Origin: Pseudophaeobacter sp.
GTDB lineage: Bacteria > Pseudomonadota > Alphaproteobacteria > Rhodobacterales > Rhodobacteraceae
Length of the DNA: 64,000 nt
NCBI GenBank assembly: GCA_027019165.1
Contig: JALUXC010000025.1
Coordinates: 1 to 64,000 of the forward strand
Direction of reading: 5' to 3'
Shown here: positions 34,776 to 44,392 of the stretch, piece by piece
How positions within the stretch are numbered: position 1 is the first letter of the stretch
Layout of the letters: the number at the start of each line of letters is the position of its first letter
Notes under the pieces: model-generated
Told to the model about the DNA's origin: nothing
Seen by the model: the letters and a program-made list of their open reading frames with translations, nothing else
The model's database searches: none
Position numbers and translations under genes: made by a program

Positions 34776-34810
34776 CAGCCCTTTACAGCAAATGTTGCTG
34801 TAAAGGGCTG
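34776..34810. repeat. perfect 16-bp hairpin downstream of the saccharopine operon
   Basis: CAGCCCTTTACAGCAA pairs exactly with TTGCTGTAAAGGGCTG around ATG. No U-run follows on either strand, which is unusual for a terminator. It marks the left edge of the AT-richer island at 34.8-35.5 kb. It may still act as the operon's terminator. Confidence 0.6.
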
Positions 34811-34937
34811 AGAATCTTTGTGGGCAACACTTTGCGAAGGGTCAGCTATGCGGACTAAGTTGTCTTTGGCTACGCTTGCTCCAACGTCGACTTTCGAATG
34901 GTCCTCGAGATAGCTGAAAACACGCGCGCTAGTATTG

Positions 34938-35420
34938 TCAGGTACTCTCTGATGCAGCCTTAGTGCCTACGAGTCGTTCGAGTCGGTCCGAAACCTCATT
35001 TTCTTTGGACTGCGCCATTTTTGTACGCCCAAGCATCAAACCTGTGCAGATGAAATACCAACGAAAGAACCACGGAGCGAAAATTACCACCCCCCCAAGC
35101 CCTAGAATCATGTTGAAGACGGCCCCGAAAATTCCCGTATTCTCAAGCAAAAGGACGGACAAGACGCCAATCGGGATCATTAGAAAGAAGAACCAAAGCC
35201 ATAGAGTGCCGAATGCGAATAGGGCAAAGTAAGGCACTTTTTGCGCAGCCTTGATCGCCCAAATTTCATGCCTCGTAAACTGCAGTGTTATCCAATTAGA
35301 GAGACTTTCTAAAAGCGTTGCTTCGTGGTTTTCGTTTGTGTTCAATGCAATAATCCAAACAGGGATTGTCTCCACAGGCTTTGAATAGCAGACATTTTTC
35401 CCAAGTGCAGCATCTGTCAA
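34938..35420 (-). CDS. orphan membrane protein, unknown family
   Basis: A 160-residue frame with two or three hydrophobic helices (about residues 63-125, FALFAFGTLWLWFFFLMIP and IFGAVFNMILGLGGVVIFAP) between soluble ends. I recognise no family. Codon use is visibly more AT-rich than its neighbours, suggesting recent acquisition. The start is uncertain: only TTG (35420) or a GTG near 35375 are available and neither has a strong ribosome-binding site, so the gene may be truncated at its 5' end. No mobility gene is adjacent. Confidence 0.5.
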   Translation of the reverse strand: MTDAALGKNVCYSKPVETIPVWIIALNTNENHEATLLESLSNWITLQFTRHEIWAIKAAQKVPYFALFAFGTLWLWFFFLMIPIGVLSVLLLENTGIFGAVFNMILGLGGVVIFAPWFFRWYFICTGLMLGRTKMAQSKENEVSDRLERLVGTKAASEST

Positions 35421-35515
35421 AGAGGGCTCAAAGCGGTCATTGCACTCTCAGCGTTCGCTATTCGCGAAGGCAACATTTCCTGCAACGGGCTGGGCACCAA
35501 TGGGCCCTTTTGTCG

Positions 35516-37252
35516 CTAGCCGCCGATATAGGCCATCAGCGTTCTGACAACCAAACCCGGCGACAGCCAGCGGATCGGGCGGGTGTCGACCGGCTGGCCC
35601 TCCCGCCAGGTGCCCTCCACCTGTAGCCCCTCCAGGTCACCGCTGGCGGGCACCCGGTTCAGCAGCGTGAAATCGGCCCGTTTGCCGACCTCAAGGCTGC
35701 CGACCTCCTGTGCAAGACCCAGCTGAGCCGCCGCATCCAGCGTCATGGCCTGCAGCGCCCGCTCCACACTCAATGCCTGATCCGCGCCCACAACGGCACC
35801 GCCAACCGAGCGTCGCTCAACCGCCGTGCGCAGGGTCCGCAAGGGATCCACCGGGGAGGCCGGGTGATCGCCGTGCAGTGCTGTCACTGCCCCGGCCTCA
35901 ACCGCCCAGCGCACCGGCATATAGCGCGCCGTGCGGTCTGGGCCAAAGAGCGACGGCAGCGCATCGCCATAGAACCGCACGTGATCGACGAAAAAACCTA
36001 GGCTCACCCCTGCCGCTGTGGCGCGGGTGATCTGATCGGGGGTGATCAGCGCGTTGTGTTCCAGCCGGTGATGCAGGCCGGGGCGTGGGGTCTCGCGTTG
36101 CACTGCTTCAAAGGCCTGCAAGGCGGCCTCAACCGCGCGCTCCCCCTGCGCGTGCACGGCAATCTGGTAGCCTGCCGAGTGCAACGGCCTGATCTCATCC
36201 AGAAATCCGTCGGGCGTGATCGACAGGCCCGCCATATGGCTGTGCGGCAGACCCAGCCTGTCATGGGTCAGATCACTGTCCGCGTAAGGGTCATGGGTCG
36301 CCGCCCCACCCGCGAAAGGTGATCCATCCATCCAGAACTTCACCCCGACAATGCGCAGCGCACCGGAAGGGTCCAGCGGGTTCTGCGCCATCTGTTCGGG
36401 CAGCAGATATAGCGTCGTGCGCAGGAAATCAGTGTCGTCTGCGACCCGCTGCAACAGACCCACCGGATCCGGGTGACGCCCAACGGCGCCGGTGATGCCG
36501 ATCTGCGTGTAGCCCGCCTGCGCATAGGTCGCGTATTGGCGGCGCACCAACAACTCAACTGCTGCGTCAGGGGGCGGAGGCAGCACCGCCATGACTTCAT
36601 TGATGGCTTCGATCTCGCGCAGGGTGCCGGTGGGCCTCCCGTCCTCGCCCCGCAAGACACCATGGCGCCGTTCCGGCTCTCCCTCAAAAGGGATACCCGC
36701 AGCGCGCAGGGCGGCAGAGTTGGCATAGGCTTCATGCATCATTTGGGTCAGCACGATCATCGGATTGTCAGGAGAGATCCGGTCCAACTCTTCCAGTGTG
36801 GGGGCATCAAGATCGGGCAAGGCAACCGGGTCCCAGCCATAGGCCACGATCCAGGGCGTCAGCCCGCCGCCCGTCGCAGCCTCTTCCAGCGTTGCGATCA
36901 CCTCGGCCCGGGATCCATGGGTGAAGGCGGATACATCCGTCACCGCCCCAAGCAAGGCCGCCGCGATGGGATGGGTGTGTGGCTCGATCAACCCGGGCAA
37001 CAAGGCACGCCCCTCAAGGTCAAAACGCGCGGCATCCGGAAGGGCGCGGCGGGCATCCTCAATCGAGCCCGCCGCCACGATACGCCCATCAGAGACGGCC
37101 AGTGCCGCGACCTCTGGCTGATCGGGGTCCATGGTCAGGATCGGACCGCCAGAAATGATGAGATCCACGTCAACGCGGGGCGGACGGGACCAAACCGCAA
37201 AGGCGACAGCCAAGGCGACCAAGGCCAGCGCCAGATAATATCTTTTCTTCAT
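35516..37252 (-). CDS. membrane-anchored amidohydrolase (YtcJ/AepA-like)
   Basis: A 578-residue metal-dependent hydrolase of the amidohydrolase_3 type. After an N-terminal helix (MKKRYYLALALVALAVAFAV) that would anchor it with the catalytic domain in the periplasm, the domain shows the metal motif LIEPHTHPIAAAL (about residue 92), HAQGERAVEAAL (about 365), HRLEHN (about 387) and ALHGDHPASP (about 450). The ATG at MKKRYYL is preferred over upstream TTG and ATG codons. Substrate unknown; the family is mostly uncharacterised. Confidence 0.88.
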   Translation of the reverse strand: MKKRYYLALALVALAVAFAVWSRPPRVDVDLIISGGPILTMDPDQPEVAALAVSDGRIVAAGSIEDARRALPDAARFDLEGRALLPGLIEPHTHPIAAALLGAVTDVSAFTHGSRAEVIATLEEAATGGGLTPWIVAYGWDPVALPDLDAPTLEELDRISPDNPMIVLTQMMHEAYANSAALRAAGIPFEGEPERRHGVLRGEDGRPTGTLREIEAINEVMAVLPPPPDAAVELLVRRQYATYAQAGYTQIGITGAVGRHPDPVGLLQRVADDTDFLRTTLYLLPEQMAQNPLDPSGALRIVGVKFWMDGSPFAGGAATHDPYADSDLTHDRLGLPHSHMAGLSITPDGFLDEIRPLHSAGYQIAVHAQGERAVEAALQAFEAVQRETPRPGLHHRLEHNALITPDQITRATAAGVSLGFFVDHVRFYGDALPSLFGPDRTARYMPVRWAVEAGAVTALHGDHPASPVDPLRTLRTAVERRSVGGAVVGADQALSVERALQAMTLDAAAQLGLAQEVGSLEVGKRADFTLLNRVPASGDLEGLQVEGTWREGQPVDTRPIRWLSPGLVVRTLMAYIGG

Positions 37253-37369
37253 AATGCCCCCCATCACCGGCAAATGCGCCGCAGGTGACGGGAGTCTGCG
37301 AGATGGCCTCTATTCGATCAACACTGACCAAGCGGAAAGGCATCCGCCAGCCCCGCTCGGAAGGACCGT

Positions 37370-37693
37370 TCAGCGACCGATCACATCTTCCTCAATGTCG
37401 CCCACATCAATGCCCAAGGCCTCAAGCCCCGCTTCAATATTGTCGGCAAGATGCGGCGTTCCGATCAGATAGTCTGCGGTTGGGGTGGTGGCCTCATCGC
37501 GGGCGGTGGCGATGGCTTCGGCCAGTTCTTCGGCCTCGAAACTGCCGCGACCGATCCACATGATTGCGGTCAGCTCGGCCTGATCGTCCATGCTCATCCG
37601 GTCGATAAAGGCGCGCAGTTCTCCTTCGGCGCGGTCCAATTCGCGCGCCATCATTGCAACCTGAGCCACCTTTCGTGGGGAAATCTCCAACAT
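37370..37693 (-). CDS. DUF3775 domain protein
   Basis: A 107-residue acidic protein beginning MLEISPRKVAQVAMMARELD, the DUF3775 pattern, with the central IMWIGRGSF and the closing YLIGTPHLADNIEAGLEALG. The ATG at 37693 is chosen because the upstream extension has no family-like sequence. Function unknown. It lies 38 bp after the adenylate cyclase gene in the same direction and probably belongs to the mutL-rmuC-cyclase transcript. Confidence 0.85.
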   Translation of the reverse strand: MLEISPRKVAQVAMMARELDRAEGELRAFIDRMSMDDQAELTAIMWIGRGSFEAEELAEAIATARDEATTPTADYLIGTPHLADNIEAGLEALGIDVGDIEEDVIGR

Positions 37694-37731
37694 CTCACTG
37701 TTTCTCCTGCTGTTCGCGTCTGTTGCCCCCA

Positions 37732-39072
37732 TCAAACAGCAGCGGGGTCCACCGGTCTTTGATCTGGGGCAATACCGGGCGCATCCGGGTCGAGCTGCCC
37801 CCTTGCGAAGATCGCAAGCCCGTTGCTGCGCCCGCGCAACTGCACCGCTGGCAGGGTGAACCATCCGTCGCGCGCGGGCTCTGCTCCGGCAGCGGCAAAC
37901 ACCGCATCCGAGGCGATGATGCCTGCATTGGCGCTGCGGGTCATCTGCTCAAGGCGCGCGGCCGCATTCACCGTATCGCCAAAAACGGTATATTCCAGCC
38001 GCTCGGAATTTCCGACGACACCCGAAAAAACCTCTCCCCAATGCAGACCAATCCCGGCCAGGACAGGCACTTGCCCATTCTTGATCCGCTCGCCGCTCCA
38101 TTCTTCGAGTTCAGCCTCAAGCGCATCGGCGCAATCGAGCGCACGGCGGGCACCATCGCTGCCTTCGAACAGCAGCATCGCCGCATCGCCGATGTATTTA
38201 TCGATCAACCCACCCGTGAGGGCAGCCGCGCGCTGAACCCTTCGGCGGAACTCTGTGATGAGGGCGCTGACCTCTTGCGGATCGCGCCCTTCCGACCAGC
38301 TGGTAAAGCCGCGAATGTCGATGAACAGGACCGCCATCTCCTGTCGCTGGCCCTGGCGCAGTTCTTCCAGGCCACCGTCCGCCAGACGTCCCGCCAGTTG
38401 CGCGGGCAGATAGCGCGTCAGGTTGGTGCGCGCCTGCGCCTCGGTGATGGAGCGATGCAAAAGAGCGCGCATGCGATAAGCCGCCACCACCAGAACAACA
38501 CCGGCCAGTGCGATCATCGATATGCGGATGATGTTCGGGGGCAGAGACAACAGAAACAGCGCCCGCTCTGCCGCCTTGATCGGGATTTCCTCAGGCTGCC
38601 ACAGGATCATCAGCGACAACCCCCCGACAATCAGGGCAACCGTATAGGCCTGCAGGTAGGGATTGAAGCGCAGAACTGCAAAGGCCAGCACGGTCGGCAC
38701 CAGCCAGATCGGCGGCAACAGGAAGGTCACACCACCGGGCAGAGAGGTGTTCTCCAGCCCGACCCAGGCGTTCACCAGCAGAAAAGCACAGTCCAGGGTG
38801 ACCCCGGTCCAAATCATCCAACCCCGAAACATGCCGCGCCGCGCACGCCAAAGGGTGAAAGCTCCCAGCAGCAGGTAGGAAATCATGGTGGCCAGAGCAA
38901 AAAGCCATTGCCTGCGCAGATAGCTTTCAACCGTCTCAACACTGTCCCACACGGTCAGAAAAAAGATCGCAAGGAGCCCAAGAGAGACCCCGATCCGCAG
39001 CAGAGAGACCACGCGCTCGGCCTCTACCTCTGCCCGCCGCAACAACTCCCGATCTGGCGCCACGCTGCTCAT
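37732..39072 (-). CDS. membrane-bound class III adenylate/guanylate cyclase
   Basis: A 446-residue protein with about six N-terminal membrane helices (residues 30-210) and a C-terminal class III cyclase domain. Catalytic features are intact: metal Asp in LFIDIRGFTSW (about 258), DKYIGDAAMLLFEG with Lys and the second metal Asp (about 300), and YTVFGDTVNAAARLE with the substrate-selecting Asp and transition-state Asn/Arg (about 375-388). It makes cAMP or possibly cGMP from an unknown membrane signal. Its ATG overlaps the rmuC stop by 4 bp. Confidence 0.92.
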   Translation of the reverse strand: MSSVAPDRELLRRAEVEAERVVSLLRIGVSLGLLAIFFLTVWDSVETVESYLRRQWLFALATMISYLLLGAFTLWRARRGMFRGWMIWTGVTLDCAFLLVNAWVGLENTSLPGGVTFLLPPIWLVPTVLAFAVLRFNPYLQAYTVALIVGGLSLMILWQPEEIPIKAAERALFLLSLPPNIIRISMIALAGVVLVVAAYRMRALLHRSITEAQARTNLTRYLPAQLAGRLADGGLEELRQGQRQEMAVLFIDIRGFTSWSEGRDPQEVSALITEFRRRVQRAAALTGGLIDKYIGDAAMLLFEGSDGARRALDCADALEAELEEWSGERIKNGQVPVLAGIGLHWGEVFSGVVGNSERLEYTVFGDTVNAAARLEQMTRSANAGIIASDAVFAAAGAEPARDGWFTLPAVQLRGRSNGLAIFARGQLDPDAPGIAPDQRPVDPAAV

Positions 39073-40295
39073 CGCTCTGGTTGTCCCAACGGGACGACGG
39101 TGGCGCCGGTCTCTGGAGCGGTCGACTGTTCGATCTCTTCAAAGTCGAAGTTGTCGAGCCGCTGCGCCCGCCGTCCGGCCTTGTCGGCGCTGATCTTGAT
39201 CTCGGCCACATCCTTGGCGGCCTGCGCGAAATGGCGATCAAGGTTGCCGACACGCTCTCCCAACCGTTCGACGTCACGGTGCAACAGGCCCAGTTCATTC
39301 CGGATCGCGCCCGCCTGTTCACGCATCCGGGCGTCCTTCAGGATAGCCCGCATCGTGTTCAGTGTCGCCATGCAGGTCGTGGGCGAGACGATCCAGACCT
39401 TGGCTGCAAAGCCTTCGCGCACCAGGTCGGTGAAATTGGCGTGCAGCTCGGCATAGACCGCTTCGGAGGGCAGAAACAGGATCGCACCGTCGGCGGTTTC
39501 CCCTTCGATGATGTACTTCTGCGCAATCGCTTGGATGTGAGCGCGCAGAGCGGTTTTCATCTGCCGCGCCGCATAGGCGAGTTCGTCCTGAGTCTGCGCC
39601 CGGCGCAGCGCCTCGTAGGGTTCCAGCGGGAACTTGCTGTCGATCACAATCGGCCCCGGCGGATTCGGCAGGTCGATCAGGCAGTCCGCGCGCTTGCCAT
39701 TACTGAGCGTCGCCTGAAACCGGTAGGCGTCGGCAGGCAGCGCCTTTGAGACGATATCGTTGAGCTGGATCTCTCCAAAGGCACCGCGGGTCTGTTTGTT
39801 CGACAGGATATCCTGCAACGTCAGCACATCACCCGACAGTTTGGTGATATTGTCCTGCGCCTTGTCGATGGTGGCGAGCCTCTCCTGCAGTTGCGTCAGC
39901 GATGTCACCGTGCGTTTGGCGCTGCCATGCAGGCTCTCCTGCATCCGCTCCTGCATTTCGGCCATGGCGCGGGCCTGACGCAGGGCGTTGTCCGCCAGCC
40001 GGTCGTTCATATGCTGCTGCACATCCGAAAGCCGCGCCTCCACCGTCTGCACCATCTGCACCTGCGCATTCGCCTGCATGTCAGAGACATGCTGCAAGCC
40101 GCCGCGCAGCTGCTGCACCGACTGTCCGAGATACTCCATCTGCTGTGCCAGCGGTGCCACCGCCGAAGCCGCCCGCGCCGAGGCCCGCAGGGACATCACC
40201 AGCAATAGGATCAAGAGCGTCGCAAAACCGCCCGCGATCAAGATCATCGTCCCGATCTGGTCCATATTCGCGACGGCCTCTTCCATGCTTTCCAT
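39069..40295 (-). CDS. rmuC: DNA recombination protein RmuC
   Basis: A 408-residue protein with a single N-terminal membrane helix (ILIAGGFATLLILLLVMSL, about residues 18-36), a long coiled coil (about 45-165) and the RmuC nuclease-like core (NKQTRGAFGEIQLNDIVS, ADCLIDLP, VIDSKFPLEPYEAL, FLPSEAVYAEL). It limits inversions and rearrangements in E. coli. The ATG at 40295 is coupled to the mutL stop (TGATG). Coupling of rmuC to mutL suggests shared use in genome maintenance. Confidence 0.93.
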   Translation of the reverse strand: MESMEEAVANMDQIGTMILIAGGFATLLILLLVMSLRASARAASAVAPLAQQMEYLGQSVQQLRGGLQHVSDMQANAQVQMVQTVEARLSDVQQHMNDRLADNALRQARAMAEMQERMQESLHGSAKRTVTSLTQLQERLATIDKAQDNITKLSGDVLTLQDILSNKQTRGAFGEIQLNDIVSKALPADAYRFQATLSNGKRADCLIDLPNPPGPIVIDSKFPLEPYEALRRAQTQDELAYAARQMKTALRAHIQAIAQKYIIEGETADGAILFLPSEAVYAELHANFTDLVREGFAAKVWIVSPTTCMATLNTMRAILKDARMREQAGAIRNELGLLHRDVERLGERVGNLDRHFAQAAKDVAEIKISADKAGRRAQRLDNFDFEEIEQSTAPETGATVVPLGQPER

Positions 40296-42199
40296 CACGT
40301 GCGCCCGAACAGCCGTTCGATGTCGGCCAGCTTCAGTTCCACGTATGTCGGCCTGCCGTGGTTGCACTGGCCGGAATGAGGCGTCGCCTCCATTTCCCGC
40401 AAAAGCGCGTTCATCTCTTCGCCGCGCATCCGCCGACCCGACCGGATCGAACCATGGCAGGCGACCCGGCTCAGAATCGCCTCAAGCCGCGCCTGCACCA
40501 GCTGGCTTTCGCCCTGATCATCGAGTTCGTCGAGAATGTCCTTCACCATGGCTTCTGCGTTCACCTCTCCCAGGATTGCAGGGGTTTCACGCACGGCGAC
40601 GGCATTTCCGCCGAAGGCCTCGATGCCAAGGCCGAACCTTGCCAGCTCATCCGCCACCGCCAACAGGCGCGCGCAGTCATTGTCAGAAAGCTCGATGATC
40701 TCCGGGATCAACAGCGCCTGCGCCGCGACGCCATTCTCGCCCATCTGTTTCTTGAGCTTTTCATAGACCAGCCGTTCATGGGCCGCGTGCTGATCGACGA
40801 TCACCATCCCATCGGCGGTCTGGGCGATGATGTAATTCTCATGCACCTGCCCGCGTGCCGCCCCAAGAGGCAGCGCCTCTGGCGGCTGCTCCTGCTCTGC
40901 TGCACCTGTCTGTTGATCAATCACCTGCCCGCTATAGGCGCTGGCCATCTCGGCAAACCCACTGCTCTGCTGCGGGGGCTGATAGGGTGGCACTGGCGCA
41001 TAGTCTGGCCGCTGCGCAGAATAGGCCGCCGTCCGTGCCCCCATCGACGGACGATCCATCTGGTAGGCATGCGGGGGTGTTTGCCCACTCGGCTGCTCAG
41101 GCCGCATGGCGCCCAATGTGGCCCCGGCCACGGTGGTGGAGGCGCGGTGTCCCGCCTCGGCCAGCGCATGGCGCAGGGACGAAACGATCAGCCCGCGCGC
41201 AAGGCCGGGATCACGAAAACGCACCTCTGATTTGGCTGGGTGCACGTTCACGTCGACCAATGTGGGGTCACAATCGATGAACAGCGCCGCCGCCGGGTGG
41301 CGGTCGCGGCTCAGGAAATCGAAATAGGCCGCGCGCAGAGCGCCGGTCAGCATCTTGTCCTTCACGGGGCGCGTGTTGACGAACAGGAACTGCGCCACCG
41401 CCGCGCCGCGCGAATAGGTCGGCAGGGCCGCATAGCCATAAAGCCGGAGGCCTTCACGCATGGCATCGATCTTGAGCGCATTTTCAGCAAACTCCCGCCC
41501 CAGCACCGAAGCGAGCCGCCCATGCAGCGCATCAAAAAGATCGCCCGACAGGGGATCAGCGCGAAACGTCACGCGCCCCTCACCGCCGCCCGAGACATCG
41601 CGCAGGGTAAAGCCGACCGAAGGCTCCGCCATGGCCAGGCGTTTGATCACATCGCCTATGGCCTGCGCCTCGGCCCGGTCGCTGCGCATGAACTTGAGCC
41701 GCGCTGGCGTTGCGTAGAAGAGATCGCGCAGCTCCACCACAGTACCCGCGCGCAGGGCGGCGGGCTTTACCGGGTCCATCTTGCCGCCCGCAACCTTGAT
41801 CTGCGCCGCGTCATTGCCCGCCGCGCGGCTGGTGATCGTGAGGCGACCCACGGCGCCAAGGCTGGGCAGCGCTTCACCGCGAAAGCCAAAGGTGTGGATG
41901 TTCAAAAGGTCCGAGCCGTCGATCTTGGAGGTCGCGTGCCGCGACAGGGCCAGCGGCAGATCCTTTGCCGTCATGCCGCAGCCATCGTCGGTGACCCGGA
42001 TCAGAGTCTTGCCCCCATCGGCAATCTCAACCGTGATACGGGTGGCGCCCGCATCGATGGAATTCTCTACCAGTTCCTTCACAGCCGAGGCCGGGCGCTC
42101 AATCACCTCACCGGCGGCGATGCGGTTAATGGCGCTGTCGTCCAGCTGGCGGATGGTGGGATGCGATTTTTCGCTGATTTGGGGGTCTGGGCTGCTCAT
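40295..42199 (-). CDS. mutL: DNA mismatch repair protein MutL (endonuclease type)
   Basis: A 634-residue MutL with the GHKL ATPase motifs [14 protein letters not shown] (about 45), TDDGCGM and [11 protein letters not shown] (about 105), the transducer domain, a Pro/Gln-rich linker (about 345-420) and a C-terminal domain. The latent endonuclease motif [12 protein letters not shown] (about 468) is present, so this is the nicking type used by bacteria lacking MutH. Also present is the [11 protein letters not shown] and [20 protein letters not shown] end (Cys/His metal ligands). It is first of mutL-rmuC-cyclase. Confidence 0.97.
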   Translation of the reverse strand: MSSPDPQISEKSHPTIRQLDDSAINRIAAGEVIERPASAVKELVENSIDAGATRITVEIADGGKTLIRVTDDGCGMTAKDLPLALSRHATSKIDGSDLLNIHTFGFRGEALPSLGAVGRLTITSRAAGNDAAQIKVAGGKMDPVKPAALRAGTVVELRDLFYATPARLKFMRSDRAEAQAIGDVIKRLAMAEPSVGFTLRDVSGGGEGRVTFRADPLSGDLFDALHGRLASVLGREFAENALKIDAMREGLRLYGYAALPTYSRGAAVAQFLFVNTRPVKDKMLTGALRAAYFDFLSRDRHPAAALFIDCDPTLVDVNVHPAKSEVRFRDPGLARGLIVSSLRHALAEAGHRASTTVAGATLGAMRPEQPSGQTPPHAYQMDRPSMGARTAAYSAQRPDYAPVPPYQPPQQSSGFAEMASAYSGQVIDQQTGAAEQEQPPEALPLGAARGQVHENYIIAQTADGMVIVDQHAAHERLVYEKLKKQMGENGVAAQALLIPEIIELSDNDCARLLAVADELARFGLGIEAFGGNAVAVRETPAILGEVNAEAMVKDILDELDDQGESQLVQARLEAILSRVACHGSIRSGRRMRGEEMNALLREMEATPHSGQCNHGRPTYVELKLADIERLFGRT

Positions 42200-42253
42200 A
42201 CCGCAAAATTTAGCATGGAGCCCTTCGATTCTGCCACCCGCAAAGCGCGCAGG

Positions 42254-43186
42254 CTACACTCCGGCAGGCGCACCGGCGCGGTGGCGACAAGGGCCAAACC
42301 GGGCCGCAATGGCCAGGATCACGCCAGAGACCGTCGCGATCATCCCCGCCGCGCTGACCGCGTCTGCCGCGCCCAGCCAAAGGGGGCCATAGCCCGCCAG
42401 AACATAGCCCAGAACCGCCGACAGGGTGGCAAAGACAACGCTCCAGCCGATCTGAGCCTCCAACCGGTTGGTCATCATCCGCGCGGCTGCGGGCGGGCAG
42501 ATGAACATGGCAATAACGATGATCGACCCCACCGCATCAAAGGCCGCCACAGCCGCAATGGCTGCCATGATCACCAGCGCCAGTCCCAAAAGGTCGGTGC
42601 GAATGCCCAGCGTGCGGGCAAAGCCCTCGTCAAAGGTGGAAATCTTCAGCGCGCGCCAGAACAGGGCGATAAAGGCGGCCACACCCAGCAGGGTCAGAGC
42701 CATGCGCGGCAGCTCGGGCGGCAGATAACGCAGCGCTTCAAGATCCCAAAGGGAGGACCATCCGGTCGCATCCAGCCAGATCAGGCTTTCGAGATTTCCA
42801 TATAGCGCATGCTCTACATCCAGGTGCACGGTCGAGGTGTCGGTCTGCTCCAGAAGCAAAACGCCGCCCGCAAACATGGTGGTAAAGATGACGCCCATGG
42901 CGGCGCCCGGTTCGATCCGGCCCAAACGGCGCACCGCCTCGATCAGGATGACGGCGGTAACGGCCGCACCTGCAGCGCCAAGCAGCATCGGACCCGCAGC
43001 AATCGCTCCGGTCAAAAGGAAGGCCACGACGATGCCCGGCAGAACGACATGGCTGATGGCATCTCCGATCAGGGCCTGGCGACGCAGTAACAGGAAATTC
43101 CCAGGCAAAGCACAGGCCACGGCAGCAAAGATGCCGATCAACAGCGGCGTCAGGGAGAGGGGGACAAACTCAGCGCCACTCATCAC
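42254..43186 (-). CDS. metal ABC transporter permease (MntD/ZnuB family, second permease)
   Basis: A 310-residue ABC-3 family permease with about eight membrane helices. Typical segments are LPGNFLLLRRQALIGDAISH (about 27-46) and VGSIIVIAMFICPPAAARMM (about 222). It is the last gene of a four-gene Mn/Zn-type uptake operon and overlaps the preceding permease gene by 4 bp. Two permeases in tandem are the MntCD/TroCD/SitCD arrangement. A Gly/Pro/Arg-rich tail follows the last helix. Confidence 0.92.
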   Translation of the reverse strand: MMSGAEFVPLSLTPLLIGIFAAVACALPGNFLLLRRQALIGDAISHVVLPGIVVAFLLTGAIAAGPMLLGAAGAAVTAVILIEAVRRLGRIEPGAAMGVIFTTMFAGGVLLLEQTDTSTVHLDVEHALYGNLESLIWLDATGWSSLWDLEALRYLPPELPRMALTLLGVAAFIALFWRALKISTFDEGFARTLGIRTDLLGLALVIMAAIAAVAAFDAVGSIIVIAMFICPPAAARMMTNRLEAQIGWSVVFATLSAVLGYVLAGYGPLWLGAADAVSAAGMIATVSGVILAIAARFGPCRHRAGAPAGV

Positions 43187-44388
43187 GCGGGCACCTCCTG
43201 CGGGCCGCCTATGCGGCAGTCGATGTCTCGGATCTGATCCGGGGTCAGCACGGTTTCGATCTCGCGCAGCCCGTCATAAAGCGCGGCGGCGGCTTCATGG
43301 GCCAGATCGCTGCGCACCAGCTCCCAGCGTTTTTCATCGCGCAAGGCCTTGGCGGCGCGGGCGCGGCCTTTGTCGGTTGCAACCCCGTCAGCGCGCACCA
43401 ATCCCGCACGGCGCAACAGGCGAAGGGTGAGCGGCTCGTAGATCGGTTGCCCCTGAGCAAGCGCCAGCAGCCCTTGCCGCAGATGCACCCGGCGCTGGAA
43501 CCGCTGGTGGCGCAACACAGCGGCCAATACACCTCGGTTCGGGGCAAAGAGCAGGGACAGGGCAAAGAGGAGGAAAGACACCAGCACGATGATCGGCCCG
43601 GTCGGCAGGTTCGGCGCCGAGGCCGAGATCGCCGCGCCCAGATAGGCCGATGCGCCTCCGGCGAGTCCCGCGATGACAACCACTCGGTCCGACCGTTCAG
43701 TCCAGAACCGGGCGGTGACTGCGGGGATGATCAAAAGGGCAACGATCAGGATCAGCCCGACAATTTTCAGCCCCACCACGGTAACGGCCATCACGAGGCC
43801 CATCATCAGCATGTCGATGTGATGCACCGGCAGGCCTCGGGCGGCGGCATATTCGGGATCAAAGGCCACCAGCATCATCGGACGGCGCATCAGGATGATC
43901 ACCATCAGCGCCAGCGCACTGCCGCCCGCAATGATCATCGCATCGCTCAGCAGCATGCCGGCGGTGGAGCCCAGAAGGAAGCCTTCAAGTCCCGCCTGCC
44001 GCCCAACGCCCAGCGTCTGAATTACGGTGAGCAGCACGATCCCAAACCCGAAAAACACCGACAGCACCGCCCCGATGGCGGCATCCTCAGCCAGCCGCGT
44101 GTTGCGGGTGAGCCAGTTCATGCACAACAGGCCAATTCCGGCAGAAACAGCCGATCCGAACAGAAGACCCGCCAGATTGCGCCCGTCTCCGCCCAGAAAA
44201 ACCATCACGAGGAACGCAAGACCGACACCGGGGAGGGTCGCATGGCTCACAGCGTCGCTGACCAAAGCGCGTTTGCGCAGGAACAGGAAAGTACCCGAGA
44301 TCCCCGCAGCGCCGCCAAGCAGGGCCGCCCCGACCGAGACCAGCGTGGCGTTATAGCCCAGTTGCAAGAGAAGAGCGTCCAGCAGCAT
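43183..44388 (-). CDS. metal ABC transporter permease with a C-terminal winged-helix-like extension
   Basis: A 401-residue ABC-3 permease. Helices occupy about residues 10-285 (GTFLFLRKRALVSDAVSHA early, LIVALLIIPAVTARFWTERS near 225). Beyond the usual end, about 110 cytoplasmic residues continue (HQRFQRRVHLRQGLL, then LRLLRRAGLVRADGVATDKG), resembling the DtxR/MntR-like helical region that some MntC/TroC permeases carry. The extension ends in LTPDQIRDIDCRIGG. It could sense cytosolic metal and gate transport; inference. The ATG MLLDALLLQLGYN is used rather than an upstream one. Confidence 0.9.
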   Translation of the reverse strand: MLLDALLLQLGYNATLVSVGAALLGGAAGISGTFLFLRKRALVSDAVSHATLPGVGLAFLVMVFLGGDGRNLAGLLFGSAVSAGIGLLCMNWLTRNTRLAEDAAIGAVLSVFFGFGIVLLTVIQTLGVGRQAGLEGFLLGSTAGMLLSDAMIIAGGSALALMVIILMRRPMMLVAFDPEYAAARGLPVHHIDMLMMGLVMAVTVVGLKIVGLILIVALLIIPAVTARFWTERSDRVVVIAGLAGGASAYLGAAISASAPNLPTGPIIVLVSFLLFALSLLFAPNRGVLAAVLRHQRFQRRVHLRQGLLALAQGQPIYEPLTLRLLRRAGLVRADGVATDKGRARAAKALRDEKRWELVRSDLAHEAAAALYDGLREIETVLTPDQIRDIDCRIGGPQEVPA

Positions 44389-44392
44389 GAGA

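Noticed and set aside
37654-39456. 600-residue open frame opposite the adenylate cyclase gene
   Set aside because: Antisense of a gene with an intact catalytic domain; Gln/Arg/Pro-rich composition typical of shadow frames.
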